Shown here: one piece after another, positions 23,176-31,509 of the stretch | Layout of the letters: every line of letters starts with the position of its first letter | How positions within the stretch are numbered: the first letter of the stretch is position 1 | Assembly (NCBI GenBank): GCA_002403375.1 | Contig: DHHQ01000018.1 | Location: 95,298-128,919, forward strand | DNA length: 33,622 nucleotides | Direction: 5' to 3' | DNA from: Thiobacillus denitrificans | Lineage (GTDB): Bacteria; Pseudomonadota; Gammaproteobacteria; Burkholderiales; Thiobacillaceae | Made by a program: the position numbers and the translations under genes | Notes under the pieces: model-generated | What the model was told of the DNA's origin: nothing | Database searches by the model: none | The model's input: the letters and a program-made list of their open reading frames with translations, nothing else

Positions 23176-26085
23176 ATGTTGAACGTCGCCACCGAATCCG
23201 CCGCGTCCGCCCCCATTCCCCCCCTCGAGACTGCCGAGCCGGCGGTGATCGACACGCGCTACGCCGACTACAAGATCATCCGCCGCAACGGCGCGGTGGT
23301 CGGCTTCGCCCCCAACAAGATCGCCATCGCCGTCACCAAGGCCTTCATCGCGGTGCAGGGCGGCCAGGCGGCGGCGTCGGCGCGCATCCGCGAGCTGGTC
23401 GAGACCATCACCACCCAGGTGGTGAACGCGCTGATCCGGCGCCAGCCCAACGGCGGCACCTTCCACATCGAGGACGTGCAGGACCAGGTCGAACTGGCGC
23501 TGATGCGCTCCGGCGAGCACGAGGTCGCCCGCGCCTACGTGCTCTACCGCGAGAAACGCGCGCAGGAGCGCGCCGCGCAGAAGGCCGCCGGCGTCCCCGA
23601 CGTCCAGCTGCACGTGATCGAGGACGGCCAGAAGAAGCCGCTCGACACCGCGCGCCTGGCCGGCCTGCTGGCCGACGCCTGCTCGAACCTCGGCGACAAC
23701 GTCAAGGCCGAGCCGATCATGCACACCGTGCTGCGCGACCTCTACGACGGCGTGCCGATGGCCGAGGTCGAGAAGGCGCTGGTGCTGGCCGCCCGCTCGA
23801 TGATCGAGCAGGATCCCGGCTATTCCTTCGTCAGCGCTCGCCTGCTGCTCAACTCGATCCGCCACGAGGTGCTCGGCGAGGCCGTCACCCAGGCCGAGAT
23901 GGGCGCGCGCTACGCCGAGTACTTCCCGCAGTTCATCAAGAAGGGCATCGCCGCCGAGCTGCTCGACGAGCGTCTCGGCCAGTACGACCTCGAGCGCCTC
24001 GGCAAGGTGCTCGACGCCGGCCGCGACTACCAGTTCGGCTACCTCGGCCTGCAGACCCTGTACGACCGCTACTTCCTGCACATCGAGGAGGAACGCATCG
24101 AGCTGCCGCAGGCGTTCTTCATGCGCGTGGCGATGGGCCTCGCGATCAACGAGATCGACCGCGAGGCGCGCGCGATCGAGTTCTACCAGGTGCTGTCGTC
24201 GTTCGATTTCATGAGCTCGACGCCGACGCTGTTCAACTCCGGCACCCGCCACAGCCAGCTGTCGTCCTGCTACCTGACCACCGTCACCGACGACCTCGAC
24301 GGCATCTACCAGGCGATCAAGGAAAACGCCATGCTGCAGAAGTTCGCCGGCGGCCTGGGCAACGACTGGACCCCGGTGCGCGCCATGGGCGCCCGCATCA
24401 AGGGCACCAACGGCAAGTCGCAGGGCGTCGTGCCCTTCCTCAAGGTCGTCAACGACACCGCCGTCGCGGTCAACCAGGGCGGCAAGCGCAAGGGCGCGGT
24501 GTGCGCCTACCTCGAGACCTGGCACCTCGACATCGAGGAATTCCTCGACCTGCGCAAGAACACCGGCGACGACCGCCGCCGCACCCACGACATGAACACC
24601 GCGAACTGGATTCCGGACCTCTTCATGCAGCGCGTGATGGAAGGCGGCGACTGGACGCTGTTCTCGCCCAACGACGTGCCCGACCTGCACGACCTCTACG
24701 GCCGCGCCTTCGCCGAGGCCTACACCGAGTACGAGCGCAAGGCCGACCGCGGCGAGATCAAGCTCTACAAGCGCATCCCCGCCCTCCAGCTGTGGCGCAA
24801 GATGCTGTCGATGCTGTTCGAGACCGGCCATCCCTGGATCACGTTCAAGGACCCGTGCAACATCCGCAGCCCGCAGCAGCATGTCGGCGTCGTGCACTCG
24901 TCCAACCTGTGCACCGAGATCACGCTCAACACCAACGACCATGAAGTCGCGGTGTGCAACCTCGGCTCGGTCAACCTGGTGAACCACCTGAAGGACGGCA
25001 AGCTCGACCTCGACAAGCTGAAGGCGACCATCCACACCGCGATGCGCATGCTCGACAACGTCGTCGACGTGAACTACTACGCGGTCGGCAAGGCGCGCAA
25101 CTCCAACCTCAAGCACCGTCCGGTCGGCCTCGGCATCATGGGCTTCCAGGACGCGCTGCAGGAACTGCGCATGGCCTACGCCTCCGACGACGCGGTCGAG
25201 TTCGCCGACCGCTCGATGGAAGCCGTCGCCTACTACGCCTACTGGGCCTCGACCGAGCTCGCCGCCGAGCGCGGCCGCTACTCGAGCTACGAGGGCAGCC
25301 TGTGGAGCCGCGGCATCCTGCCGCACGACTCGAACCGCCTGCTGCTCGAAGAGCGCGGCGGCTACCTCGAGGTCGACTCGTCGACGTCGCTCGACTGGGA
25401 CGCGCTGCGCGCCCGCATCGGCCAGCACGGCATGCGCAACTCGAACTGCCTGGCGATCGCGCCGACCGCGACCATCGCCAACATCGTCGGCGTCTCCGCG
25501 TCGATCGAGCCGACCTACCAGAACATCTACGTCAAATCCAACCTGTCGGGCGAGTTCACCGTCGCCAACAAGTACCTCGTCGCCGACCTCAAGAAGCTCG
25601 GCCTGTGGGACGAGGTGATGGTCGCCGACATCAAGTACTTCGACGGCAGCCTTTCCCGCATCGACCGCATCCCGGCCGACCTGCGCGCGCTCTACGCCAC
25701 CGCCTTCGAGATGGAGCCGAAGTGGCTGGTCGAGTGCGCGTCGCGTCGCCAGAAGTGGATCGACCAGGCGCAGAGCCTCAACATCTACATGGCCGGCGCC
25801 TCCGGCAAGAAGCTCGACGACATCTACAAGCTGGCGTGGGTGCGCGGCCTCAAGACCACCTACTACCTGCGCACGCTCGGCGCGACCAGCGCGGAGAAGT
25901 CGACCGGCAAGGGCGGCGAGCTCAACGCCGTGTCGGCGAGCGGCGGGGCCGGGGCGATGAGCAGCGGCACCAGCAGCGCGATGAGCGCGGCGATGGCCAA
26001 TCTGCCGGAGCCGGAGATCGAGGGCAAGGTCTGCACCATGCGGCCGGGCGATCCGGGGTTCGAGGAATGCGAGGCGTGCCAGTAA
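23176..26085 (+). CDS. nrdA: Ribonucleoside-diphosphate reductase, class Ia alpha subunit
   Basis: 969 aa, longer than E. coli NrdA (761) and similar to the Pseudomonas form. Residues 33-125 form an ATP-cone (YKIIRRNGAVVGFAPNKIAIAV) and about 137-230 a second, degenerate one; a duplicated cone with only the first active is known for P. aeruginosa NrdA. Catalytic residues are Cys365 (SSCYLTT), Cys579 and the Glu two residues on in NLCTEI, Cys594 (CNLGSVN), Tyr896-Tyr897 in the radical path, and the C-terminal swinging pair Cys965/Cys968 (EECEACQ) after a Gly/Ser/Ala linker. It reduces NDPs to dNDPs with NrdB. A purine-rich site (CAAGGAG) precedes the ATG. Confidence 0.97.
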   Translation: MLNVATESAASAPIPPLETAEPAVIDTRYADYKIIRRNGAVVGFAPNKIAIAVTKAFIAVQGGQAAASARIRELVETITTQVVNALIRRQPNGGTFHIEDVQDQVELALMRSGEHEVARAYVLYREKRAQERAAQKAAGVPDVQLHVIEDGQKKPLDTARLAGLLADACSNLGDNVKAEPIMHTVLRDLYDGVPMAEVEKALVLAARSMIEQDPGYSFVSARLLLNSIRHEVLGEAVTQAEMGARYAEYFPQFIKKGIAAELLDERLGQYDLERLGKVLDAGRDYQFGYLGLQTLYDRYFLHIEEERIELPQAFFMRVAMGLAINEIDREARAIEFYQVLSSFDFMSSTPTLFNSGTRHSQLSSCYLTTVTDDLDGIYQAIKENAMLQKFAGGLGNDWTPVRAMGARIKGTNGKSQGVVPFLKVVNDTAVAVNQGGKRKGAVCAYLETWHLDIEEFLDLRKNTGDDRRRTHDMNTANWIPDLFMQRVMEGGDWTLFSPNDVPDLHDLYGRAFAEAYTEYERKADRGEIKLYKRIPALQLWRKMLSMLFETGHPWITFKDPCNIRSPQQHVGVVHSSNLCTEITLNTNDHEVAVCNLGSVNLVNHLKDGKLDLDKLKATIHTAMRMLDNVVDVNYYAVGKARNSNLKHRPVGLGIMGFQDALQELRMAYASDDAVEFADRSMEAVAYYAYWASTELAAERGRYSSYEGSLWSRGILPHDSNRLLLEERGGYLEVDSSTSLDWDALRARIGQHGMRNSNCLAIAPTATIANIVGVSASIEPTYQNIYVKSNLSGEFTVANKYLVADLKKLGLWDEVMVADIKYFDGSLSRIDRIPADLRALYATAFEMEPKWLVECASRRQKWIDQAQSLNIYMAGASGKKLDDIYKLAWVRGLKTTYYLRTLGATSAEKSTGKGGELNAVSASGGAGAMSSGTSSAMSAAMANLPEPEIEGKVCTMRPGDPGFEECEACQ

Positions 26086-26094
26086 GGGCTTGAG

Positions 26095-26440
26095 TGGGTG
26101 TAGGCCGGGGTTGCCGGCCGGCAAGTTACTTTTCTTGTTTCGCCAAGAAAAGTAACCAAAAGAAGGCGACCCCGCTGCGCGCCCCCTCGGGGCGGGCCTC
26201 GACTGGACCGATCCGCCGGGGCGGCTGCGCAACTCGTCCTGGCAAGCCGCACAAAACGCGGCTTGCTGCGGAGCTCGAACAGTGCTCGCCTTTATCCCCG
26301 CCGGCCCGGCTCAGTCGAGGTGGCGCAGAAGGGCTGCGAAAGGGTCGCTGCGAAGCAGCGGGGACCCGCCGGCGTACCCCTTGCGGGTGGACAACAGGAC
26401 AAGGCCGGGCTTTTAGCCCGCCAGGAATTGAATAAGTAGT
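26095..26440. repeat. Interspersed repeat element inserted between nrdA and nrdB
   Basis: The 399-bp gap between nrdA and nrdB holds a palindrome TTGCCGGCCGGCAA (26111-26124) and a perfect 13-bp stem GTTACTTTTCTTG/CAAGAAAAGTAAC with loop TTTCGC (26125-26156), then AAAAGAAGGCGACC and GC-rich sequence. A GGGC-TTTTA-GCCC hairpin ends it (26407-26419). From memory, AGAAAAGTAACCAAAAGAAGGCG blocks recur in many beta- and gammaproteobacterial genomes and yield spurious short hypothetical proteins. No transposase is present. Edges are approximate. Confidence 0.65.
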
Positions 26441-26455
26441 GTGGGCCCAGGCCCA

Positions 26456-26475
26456 CTTTGGGAAACCCAAAGGAG
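26456..26475 (+). promoter_or_regulatory. Hairpin overlapping the nrdB Shine-Dalgarno sequence
   Basis: CTTTGGG/CCCAAAG (26456-26462, 26466-26472) with loop AAA is a perfect 7-bp stem. Its 3' arm contributes AAAG of the Shine-Dalgarno AAAGGAG (26469-26475), 9 bases before the nrdB ATG. It is preceded by GTGGGCC/GGCCCAC (26441-26447, 26450-26456). Folding could limit nrdB translation. Confidence 0.5.
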
Positions 26476-26484
26476 AAAAAAACG

Positions 26485-27621
26485 ATGCTGAATTTTGAAG
26501 AAGACTTCACGCCCGCCCCGCAGCCCGCAGTCGCCCCGCGCATGCCCGCGTCCGCGCCCGTTGCGCCCGCCGCCGACCGCGAGCCGAGCGAGTCCGTGAA
26601 AGCGGCCCGCGTGCGCGCCGCCGACAAGCGCGTCATCAACGGCGCCACCGACGTCAACCAGCTCGTTCCCTTCAAGTACAAGTGGGCGTGGGAGAAGTAC
26701 CTCGCCGGCTGCGCCAACCACTGGATGCCGCAGGAAGTGAACATGAGCCGCGACATCGCGCAGTGGAAGGACCCCACCGCGCTGACCGAGGACGAGCGCC
26801 GCATCGTCAAGCGCAACCTCGGCTTCTTCGTCACCGCCGATTCGCTCGCCGCCAACAACATCGTGCTCGGCACCTACCGCCACATCACCGCGCCCGAGTG
26901 CCGCCAGTACCTGCTGCGCCAGGCCTTCGAAGAGGCGATCCACACCCACGCCTACCAGTACATCGTCGAAAGCCTGGGCCTCGACGAGTCGGAAATCTTC
27001 AACGCCTACCACGAGATCGAGAGCATCCGCGACAAGGACGATTTCCTCATCCCCTTCATCGACACGCTCACCAACCCCGAATTCAAGACCGGCACCCCCG
27101 AGGCCGACCAGGCCCTGCTGAAGTCGCTGATCGTCTTCGCCTGCATCATGGAAGGCATCTTCTTCTACGTCGGCTTCGTGCAGATCCTCGCCCTCGGCCG
27201 CCAGAACAAGATGACCGGCGCCGCCGAGCAGTACCAGTACATCCTGCGCGACGAGTCCATGCACTGCAACTTCGGCATCGACCTCATCAACACCATCAAG
27301 CTCGAAAACCCGCACCTGTGGACCAACGAGTTCAAGGCCGAGATCCGCAGCCTGATCCAGAAGGGCGTCGAACTCGAATTCCGCTACGCCGAGGACACCA
27401 TGCCGCGCGGCGTGCTGGGCCTGAACTCCGCCCAGTTCAAGGAATACCTGCGCTTCATCGCCAACCGCCGCTGCCAGCAGATCGGCCTCGACGAGATGTT
27501 CCCCGGCGTCTCCAACCCCTTCCCCTGGATGGCCGAAATGATCGACCTGAAGAAGGAGAAGAACTTCTTCGAGACGCGCGTCACGGAGTACCAGACGGGC
27601 GGGGCGTTGAATTGGGATTGA
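26485..27621 (+). CDS. nrdB: Ribonucleoside-diphosphate reductase, class Ia beta subunit
   Basis: 378 aa. The ferritin-like di-iron subunit forms the tyrosyl radical passed to NrdA. Visible ligands: Asp in FFVTADSLAANN, Glu and His in FEEAIHTHAY with the radical Tyr157, Glu in IMEGIFFYVGF, and Glu-x2-His in LRDESMHCNFG. The first 45 residues are a Pro/Ala-rich extension (FTPAPQPAVAPRMPASAPVAP) with no domain. The C-terminal tail that docks into NrdA is present. The ATG at 26485 has a good Shine-Dalgarno sequence. The gene is separated from nrdA by the interspersed repeat, so the pair may be expressed unequally. Confidence 0.96.
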   Translation: MLNFEEDFTPAPQPAVAPRMPASAPVAPAADREPSESVKAARVRAADKRVINGATDVNQLVPFKYKWAWEKYLAGCANHWMPQEVNMSRDIAQWKDPTALTEDERRIVKRNLGFFVTADSLAANNIVLGTYRHITAPECRQYLLRQAFEEAIHTHAYQYIVESLGLDESEIFNAYHEIESIRDKDDFLIPFIDTLTNPEFKTGTPEADQALLKSLIVFACIMEGIFFYVGFVQILALGRQNKMTGAAEQYQYILRDESMHCNFGIDLINTIKLENPHLWTNEFKAEIRSLIQKGVELEFRYAEDTMPRGVLGLNSAQFKEYLRFIANRRCQQIGLDEMFPGVSNPFPWMAEMIDLKKEKNFFETRVTEYQTGGALNWD

Positions 27622-27638
27622 CCGGCTGGGAATAAAAG

Positions 27639-27658
27639 AGGTGCAGTGAGCCGCACCT
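27639..27658. terminator. Possible hairpin downstream of nrdB
   Basis: AGGTGC/GCACCT, 6 bp with an 8-base loop. There is no T run on the plus strand. On the minus strand it is followed by TCTTTTATT, so it would work best against transcription entering nrdB from the right. Confidence 0.3.
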
Positions 27659-27746
27659 GAAAACCAATGTTTTGTGCGGTCGTAAGGGCAAGTGATGACG
27701 CCTGGCTGGCTGCCGCGACGAAGCCGTTGCAGTTATTACTTGAGCT

Positions 27747-29153
27747 ATGAGCACCAATTTTTCGACTGAATTTCCGATCGATAACAGCAAGTCTGTTGAA
27801 GACGTTGTCATTCTCGCTTGCAAGTGGATCACCGGGAGTCCACATACGGAAGTACGTGAGAGCGACCTGAGTGAACTGCCAATTGACGCAGAGAAAGTGT
27901 TTTCTATCGGATCTGAGCACGTCACGACTGCAATTTCCAAGGCTTCGGATTTCAGTATTGGCGGCCTTCGGTACCTGCGCACTGACGGGGGCTTGGAATG
28001 GACGACGTCTGTTGTTTCCCTAAAGACGGAGGAGAGACATCTTCTGAGTCTTCAGGTCTCTTGCGAAGCCCTGAATACAGCTGTCCGTCTTCCTCCTCCA
28101 AAAAAGCCCTACTTCATACGTCAAGCGCTGAACACGCTTGGCGGTGGCATGGATGGCGAAATCCCAGTCGCAGACGAGCCCTTCCGTCTTGCCAACGGAG
28201 AAGCAGAGATTGCGGCGGCTTTAATAAATGGCCTTGCCAGAAACAAGCTGCCCATCGTGTATGTAAGTGCCGGTTTCGATGGTGATTACTTAGTGAATCC
28301 GAACGAGTTGGCGCAGTATGTATCAGGCATGGCACATGTTGTCGTTGAGCCGACACGGGAATTCTCATACCAGCTCAAGCTACTCACAGATTCACGAAAC
28401 GCGTTCGGCGGAACGGTGGCCGTCTACTGGCCGGAAAGCGATGCGCGCAAGTCATACTTTATAGATGAGACAAAGCCAAATCCTCGTTCAATTCAGGTCG
28501 AGATAGCAAAAGACATTAGATTGGCACTCGCTAATCGTCGTTTACGTTCGACCTGTACTTGGGCTCATTTGAGGGAAACGATTTCCAGAAAAAAATATGA
28601 GTTGTTGAGGTCACAAGGCTCGACAGCGTTGGAAGAGTATGTCGCGGCATTCGATGCCGAGCAGGCTGCAAAAGATGGGAAGCTCTTTGAGGCCGAACAA
28701 GAGATCTCCCGCTTACGCGCTGAGATAAGGCGTCTGGAGTCGGCTACCCAAACGAGTGCGGCTGGAGTTATTACACTCGGTAAGGAACAGGATCTGTACG
28801 CGTACGAGATACGGGATGTTGTGGTATCAGCCTTACAAGAGGCATTTCGTTCAGCACGCGAGAACAGTCGCCGGCAGCATGTCCTCCAGGACCTGCTCGC
28901 GGTTAACAGCTCCTCTGGATACGGAGAGACCCTTGGAGGCGAAATCAAATCACTGTTCAAGACATACCGGGATATGGACACGCGAACACGGACCGCGCTA
29001 GAAAGGCTTGGCTTTGTGATTTCTGATGATGGTAAGCACCATAAGATGGTTTTCCAAGGTGATGGGCGATATACATTTATACTCCCAAAAACTAGCAGTG
29101 ATCATCGCGCAGGGAAAAACATTGCAAGTGATATTAATAGCGCTCTGTTGTGA
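27747..29153 (+). CDS. Uncharacterised protein with coiled coil and HicA-like C-terminus
   Basis: 468 aa, AT-richer with different codon use from its neighbours, suggesting transfer. Residues 1-270 are a soluble alpha/beta region of unknown family, with IVYVSAGFDGDYLVNPNEL and a GGTVAVYWPES strand. A coiled coil follows (about 303-335, EAEQEISRLRAEIRRLE). The end (about 405-468) looks like a HicA mRNA-interferase fold: LERLGFVISDDGKHHKMVF, with His431-His432 where HicA has its catalytic His, then a YTFILPK strand and helix. No HicB antitoxin is adjacent. There is no good Shine-Dalgarno sequence. A sensor or RNA-binding/cleaving role is inference; defence is possible because a small membrane protein follows. 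Confidence 0.7.
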   Translation: MSTNFSTEFPIDNSKSVEDVVILACKWITGSPHTEVRESDLSELPIDAEKVFSIGSEHVTTAISKASDFSIGGLRYLRTDGGLEWTTSVVSLKTEERHLLSLQVSCEALNTAVRLPPPKKPYFIRQALNTLGGGMDGEIPVADEPFRLANGEAEIAAALINGLARNKLPIVYVSAGFDGDYLVNPNELAQYVSGMAHVVVEPTREFSYQLKLLTDSRNAFGGTVAVYWPESDARKSYFIDETKPNPRSIQVEIAKDIRLALANRRLRSTCTWAHLRETISRKKYELLRSQGSTALEEYVAAFDAEQAAKDGKLFEAEQEISRLRAEIRRLESATQTSAAGVITLGKEQDLYAYEIRDVVVSALQEAFRSARENSRRQHVLQDLLAVNSSSGYGETLGGEIKSLFKTYRDMDTRTRTALERLGFVISDDGKHHKMVFQGDGRYTFILPKTSSDHRAGKNIASDINSALL

Positions 29154-29256
29154 GGAAAAACAGGGGGCATGTGTAAACTTAAAATATTGACGTAGGCCGC
29201 AGCCCGCTTATCCCATGTTTTATTCTTGATGAACTAAAGGCGCCGAGAGAAGCATC

Positions 29257-29820
29257 ATGCTGAGTTGGAGGAACGCATGGAAGGACCCCGTTTGGAGTGC
29301 GGTGATCGCAGCCGGGATTCTTGCCAGCGCAAGTGCTGCCGTTACTTACGTATTGAATCTCTGGCCCTTGCTCGGAAAATTGGTTTTGGGAGCGTATGAT
29401 TTCACGCTTGGTGTGTCAGCGCTAGCGAATTGGCTGATCGGATTGCTTGTGTTGTTTTCCATGCCAACGATCATCGTATTATTCGCACTATTCTGGAGAT
29501 ACGTTAAACCAAAGCAGCCCAAAACTCCTGATTGGCGGCACTACACTTATGACCATTTTTTTGGTCTACGTTGGCGCTGGAGGTATTTAAGCGATGGCTC
29601 TATCTCGCAACTACATACCTTCTGCCCGCGTTGTGACTATCAAATATTCCCCCACAACGTAAGTGCCTTTAGTGTGATTGACCACATAGCTTTTCATTGC
29701 GATAGCTGCCAAAGTAACTTGGGGGACTTCCAAGAATCGTATAAGTCGCTTGAAAACAAAGCAGTGCGGTTTGCGCAGCAGAAGCTTAGAAATGGGCGTT
29801 ATTCGACTGCGCTGTCTTGA
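29257..29820 (+). CDS. Two-helix membrane protein with zinc-ribbon C-terminus
   Basis: 187 aa. Transmembrane helices at about 13-36 and 56-82 are followed by a cytoplasmic domain starting WRHYTYDHFFGLRWRWRY and a zinc-ribbon: Cys123-Pro-Arg-Cys126 and Cys148-Asp-Ser-Cys151, 21 residues apart. The start has a fair ribosome-binding site (GAGAAG). It is 103 bases after the coiled-coil/HicA-like gene, in the same orientation and with the same low GC, so the two look like one imported cassette. A membrane effector partner is a possible role; I do not recognise the family. Confidence 0.65.
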   Translation: MLSWRNAWKDPVWSAVIAAGILASASAAVTYVLNLWPLLGKLVLGAYDFTLGVSALANWLIGLLVLFSMPTIIVLFALFWRYVKPKQPKTPDWRHYTYDHFFGLRWRWRYLSDGSISQLHTFCPRCDYQIFPHNVSAFSVIDHIAFHCDSCQSNLGDFQESYKSLENKAVRFAQQKLRNGRYSTALS

Positions 29821-29832
29821 AACGCGCGCCTC

Positions 29833-29863
29833 GGGGTCAGGTCTTGGAAAATCACATTTCCAA
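29833..29863 (+). repeat. REP-like element, copy 1
   Basis: GGGGTCAGGTCTTG followed by a perfect hairpin TTGGAAA/TTTCCAA (29844-29850, 29857-29863) with loop ATCACA. It begins 13 bases after the membrane-protein stop codon. Confidence 0.7.
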
Positions 29864-29904
29864 ACCCTGGCCGCGAGATCGCTCGCGCAAACTCGCGCAA
29901 ACTT

Positions 29905-29929
29905 GGGGTCAGGTCTTTCAAAATCACAT
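29905..29929 (+). repeat. REP-like element, copy 2
   Basis: GGGGTCAGGTCTTTC followed by AAAATCACAT, sharing the head and the AAAATCACAT block with copy 1, 72 bp away. Confidence 0.65.
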
Positions 29930-29982
29930 CCCCGCACACCAGCGCGAGTCTTCTAAAGGCAGCGGTTTCGGATGAACAGCTT

Positions 29983-30006
29983 CGGGGTCAGCTCAGTCTG
30001 ACCCCG
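29983..30006. repeat. REP-like palindrome, copy 3
   Basis: CGGGGTCAG/CTGACCCCG, a perfect 9-bp stem with loop CTCAGT. It carries the same GGGGTCAG head as copies 1 and 2 in inverted pair form. Confidence 0.75.
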
Positions 30007-30149
30007 GTTTGAGAATCAAGGCGCATCACCTGAGTCGGTCCAGCTTTCTGGCGAAGGCCGCGGTGTCAGCTTCGGATTGTTTTTTCGAAGCTGCCCCTGT
30101 AATTCTCCGGCGAGGATGGTTATGGACAGTGACCAATTCAGATTGCTGA

Positions 30150-31187
30150 TCAAGGACGAAAGCGATTGAGTGCATCCTCTACGATCTGACGATGGTTCGT
30201 AGGCGCCTGATTGGGGTCCGTATTGAAGAAACGTCTGTTCGCATAAGGCGAATTCGGCATGAGTTTCTTTTTGAGAACTTTCTCACGAAAATCTCCGACG
30301 TTGATCTTCCAGTAGTCGAGGCTCAGCACTTCCTTTTCGGACAGGGTATGGCAGCCCAGACAATCCGTCACGACGACATTCCAGAGTGCGGGCTCGCTGT
30401 CCCAGTCGCTCGGCCTGTAAGCCGAGTTCTGCGTGGCCAACGGCAGGCTATTGCCACCGTAGAGCCCACTTATCAGGCTTTTTACGGCGCTGGGCGGATT
30501 TGTCATCCGCACCCCCTGGTTAAGCTTCTTCACATTGGCTTCATTCGCTGCCCGGGAGGTCAGTGTGCCGTACTCGAAAACGTTGAAGTCAAATGCAAGG
30601 AATCCGCCGCCAGTTTTGCCGCCGCTGGTTGCAAAGTTCTTGCCCCCGCCATGGCAGGAAGCACAACCGTTTGGCAAGTACAGGTTTTCTGCCTTGGTCA
30701 GGTCTGGATCAAAGATCGTGCCGTTCTCGCGATTCCCATTGGCGTTGTAGATGTAGAACTTGGTGATACGGTCGCCATTCGGGCCAGGGGAGTACTCCAT
30801 ATTCACGATGGACAGAGCGTTTTGGTTCACGAACGCATCCTGCTCGTTAGCGAAGTTGAAGGTGGTCATCGCAACGTTCCCCACGTATCCGGGACGCTTG
30901 TCGATGACCATCTCAATTCTTCGCCAGAAGCCGAGATCAGAGGTGTTTTTGTGCCCCCCTACCACAATGACTTCATTGGCGGGATCATTAAAGCCATTCA
31001 CCTGTCTCCAGGCATCCTGGGTCAACCTCTGGTTGTTCGGGTCGATGGTTTGGTAATACCTGATGGCATCGGCTTCCGTGCTAACGCCGAGGGCCTTGAG
31101 CAAAGGGCCTGAATACACCGTGCCTGACGCTATTGGGCCACCCAGAAACGCAACTGAAATCAATGCAGCTCGAAATTTCTTTTTCAT
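30150..31187 (-). CDS. Secreted di-haem c-type cytochrome-like protein
   Basis: 345 aa with an N-terminal signal peptide (MKKKFRAALISVAFLGGPIA) and two haem c attachment motifs, CASCH in LYLPNGCASCHGGG and CLGCH in VVVTDCLGCHTLS; both would be processed in the periplasm. The rest is unlike the compact cytochrome c domain. Long segments (IVVGGHKNTSDLGFWRRIEM, FYIYNANGNRENGTIFDP) surround the motifs, and distal Met ligands are uncertain. The ATG at 31187 was chosen for its Shine-Dalgarno sequence (AGGAG, 7 bases away). The frame stays open upstream into a broken ORF. I do not know the family; electron transfer is the only safe inference. GC is lower than in the core genes. Confidence 0.75.
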   Translation of the reverse strand: MKKKFRAALISVAFLGGPIASGTVYSGPLLKALGVSTEADAIRYYQTIDPNNQRLTQDAWRQVNGFNDPANEVIVVGGHKNTSDLGFWRRIEMVIDKRPGYVGNVAMTTFNFANEQDAFVNQNALSIVNMEYSPGPNGDRITKFYIYNANGNRENGTIFDPDLTKAENLYLPNGCASCHGGGKNFATSGGKTGGGFLAFDFNVFEYGTLTSRAANEANVKKLNQGVRMTNPPSAVKSLISGLYGGNSLPLATQNSAYRPSDWDSEPALWNVVVTDCLGCHTLSEKEVLSLDYWKINVGDFREKVLKKKLMPNSPYANRRFFNTDPNQAPTNHRQIVEDALNRFRP

Positions 31188-31509
31188 TTCATTTCTCCTG
31201 GCAATAAAGCAAGTGAAGTGCGGCGTTGATGACGGCCGCCAGTGCGAGAGCGCGGCGAGACCGGATGCCGCGAATACCGACGGGTCGCGGATCGACGAGG
31301 GCATGATGCTGCCCATCGAGTTCTGGAACTGGCTGTGTCCGATGTCGAAAATGCTTACCGGCGTCCGGAAACTGTCGATGATCGGATCGGTGGACTGACC
31401 ATGATCGTTGATGCCTCTGGGCGAGCCGCGCGGATGTGTCGAATCGTGTTCTGCGATGCCGGCCACCAGCAGGAAAGAGGTCAGTTATCAGCCTTGGATT
31501 TCATTTCAT
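31188..31509 (-). pseudogene. Broken reading frame upstream of the cytochrome-like gene
   Basis: A perfect Shine-Dalgarno AGGAGG (minus strand, 31520-31515) is 5 bases before an ATG at 31509, but that frame stops after two codons, and the next ATG (31504) gives only MKSKADN. In another frame the strand stays open from 31484 onward through FLLVAGIAEHDSTHPRG and DPIIDSFRTPVSIFDIGHSQ to the cytochrome start. The look of a signal peptide split over frames suggests a secreted protein disabled by a small indel. No family recognised. Confidence 0.35.

Larger units (their letters stand above)
29821..30149. other. Gene-free stretch rich in REP-like elements
   Basis: It contains three REP-like copies listed separately, a direct repeat CTCGCGCAAA x2 (29882-29901) and an 8-bp hairpin CAGCTTCG/CGAAGCTG (30067-30074, 30086-30093). 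No coding frame is convincing. Confidence 0.6.

Noticed and set aside
26094..26435. Short open frames inside the nrdA-nrdB repeat
   Set aside because: They match the known tendency of this repeat type to give spurious hypothetical proteins and have no ribosome-binding site.
30067..30093. Hairpin CAGCTTCG/CGAAGCTG as terminator of the cytochrome-like gene
   Set aside because: The T run is inside the loop on the plus strand; on the gene's own strand no T run follows the stem.
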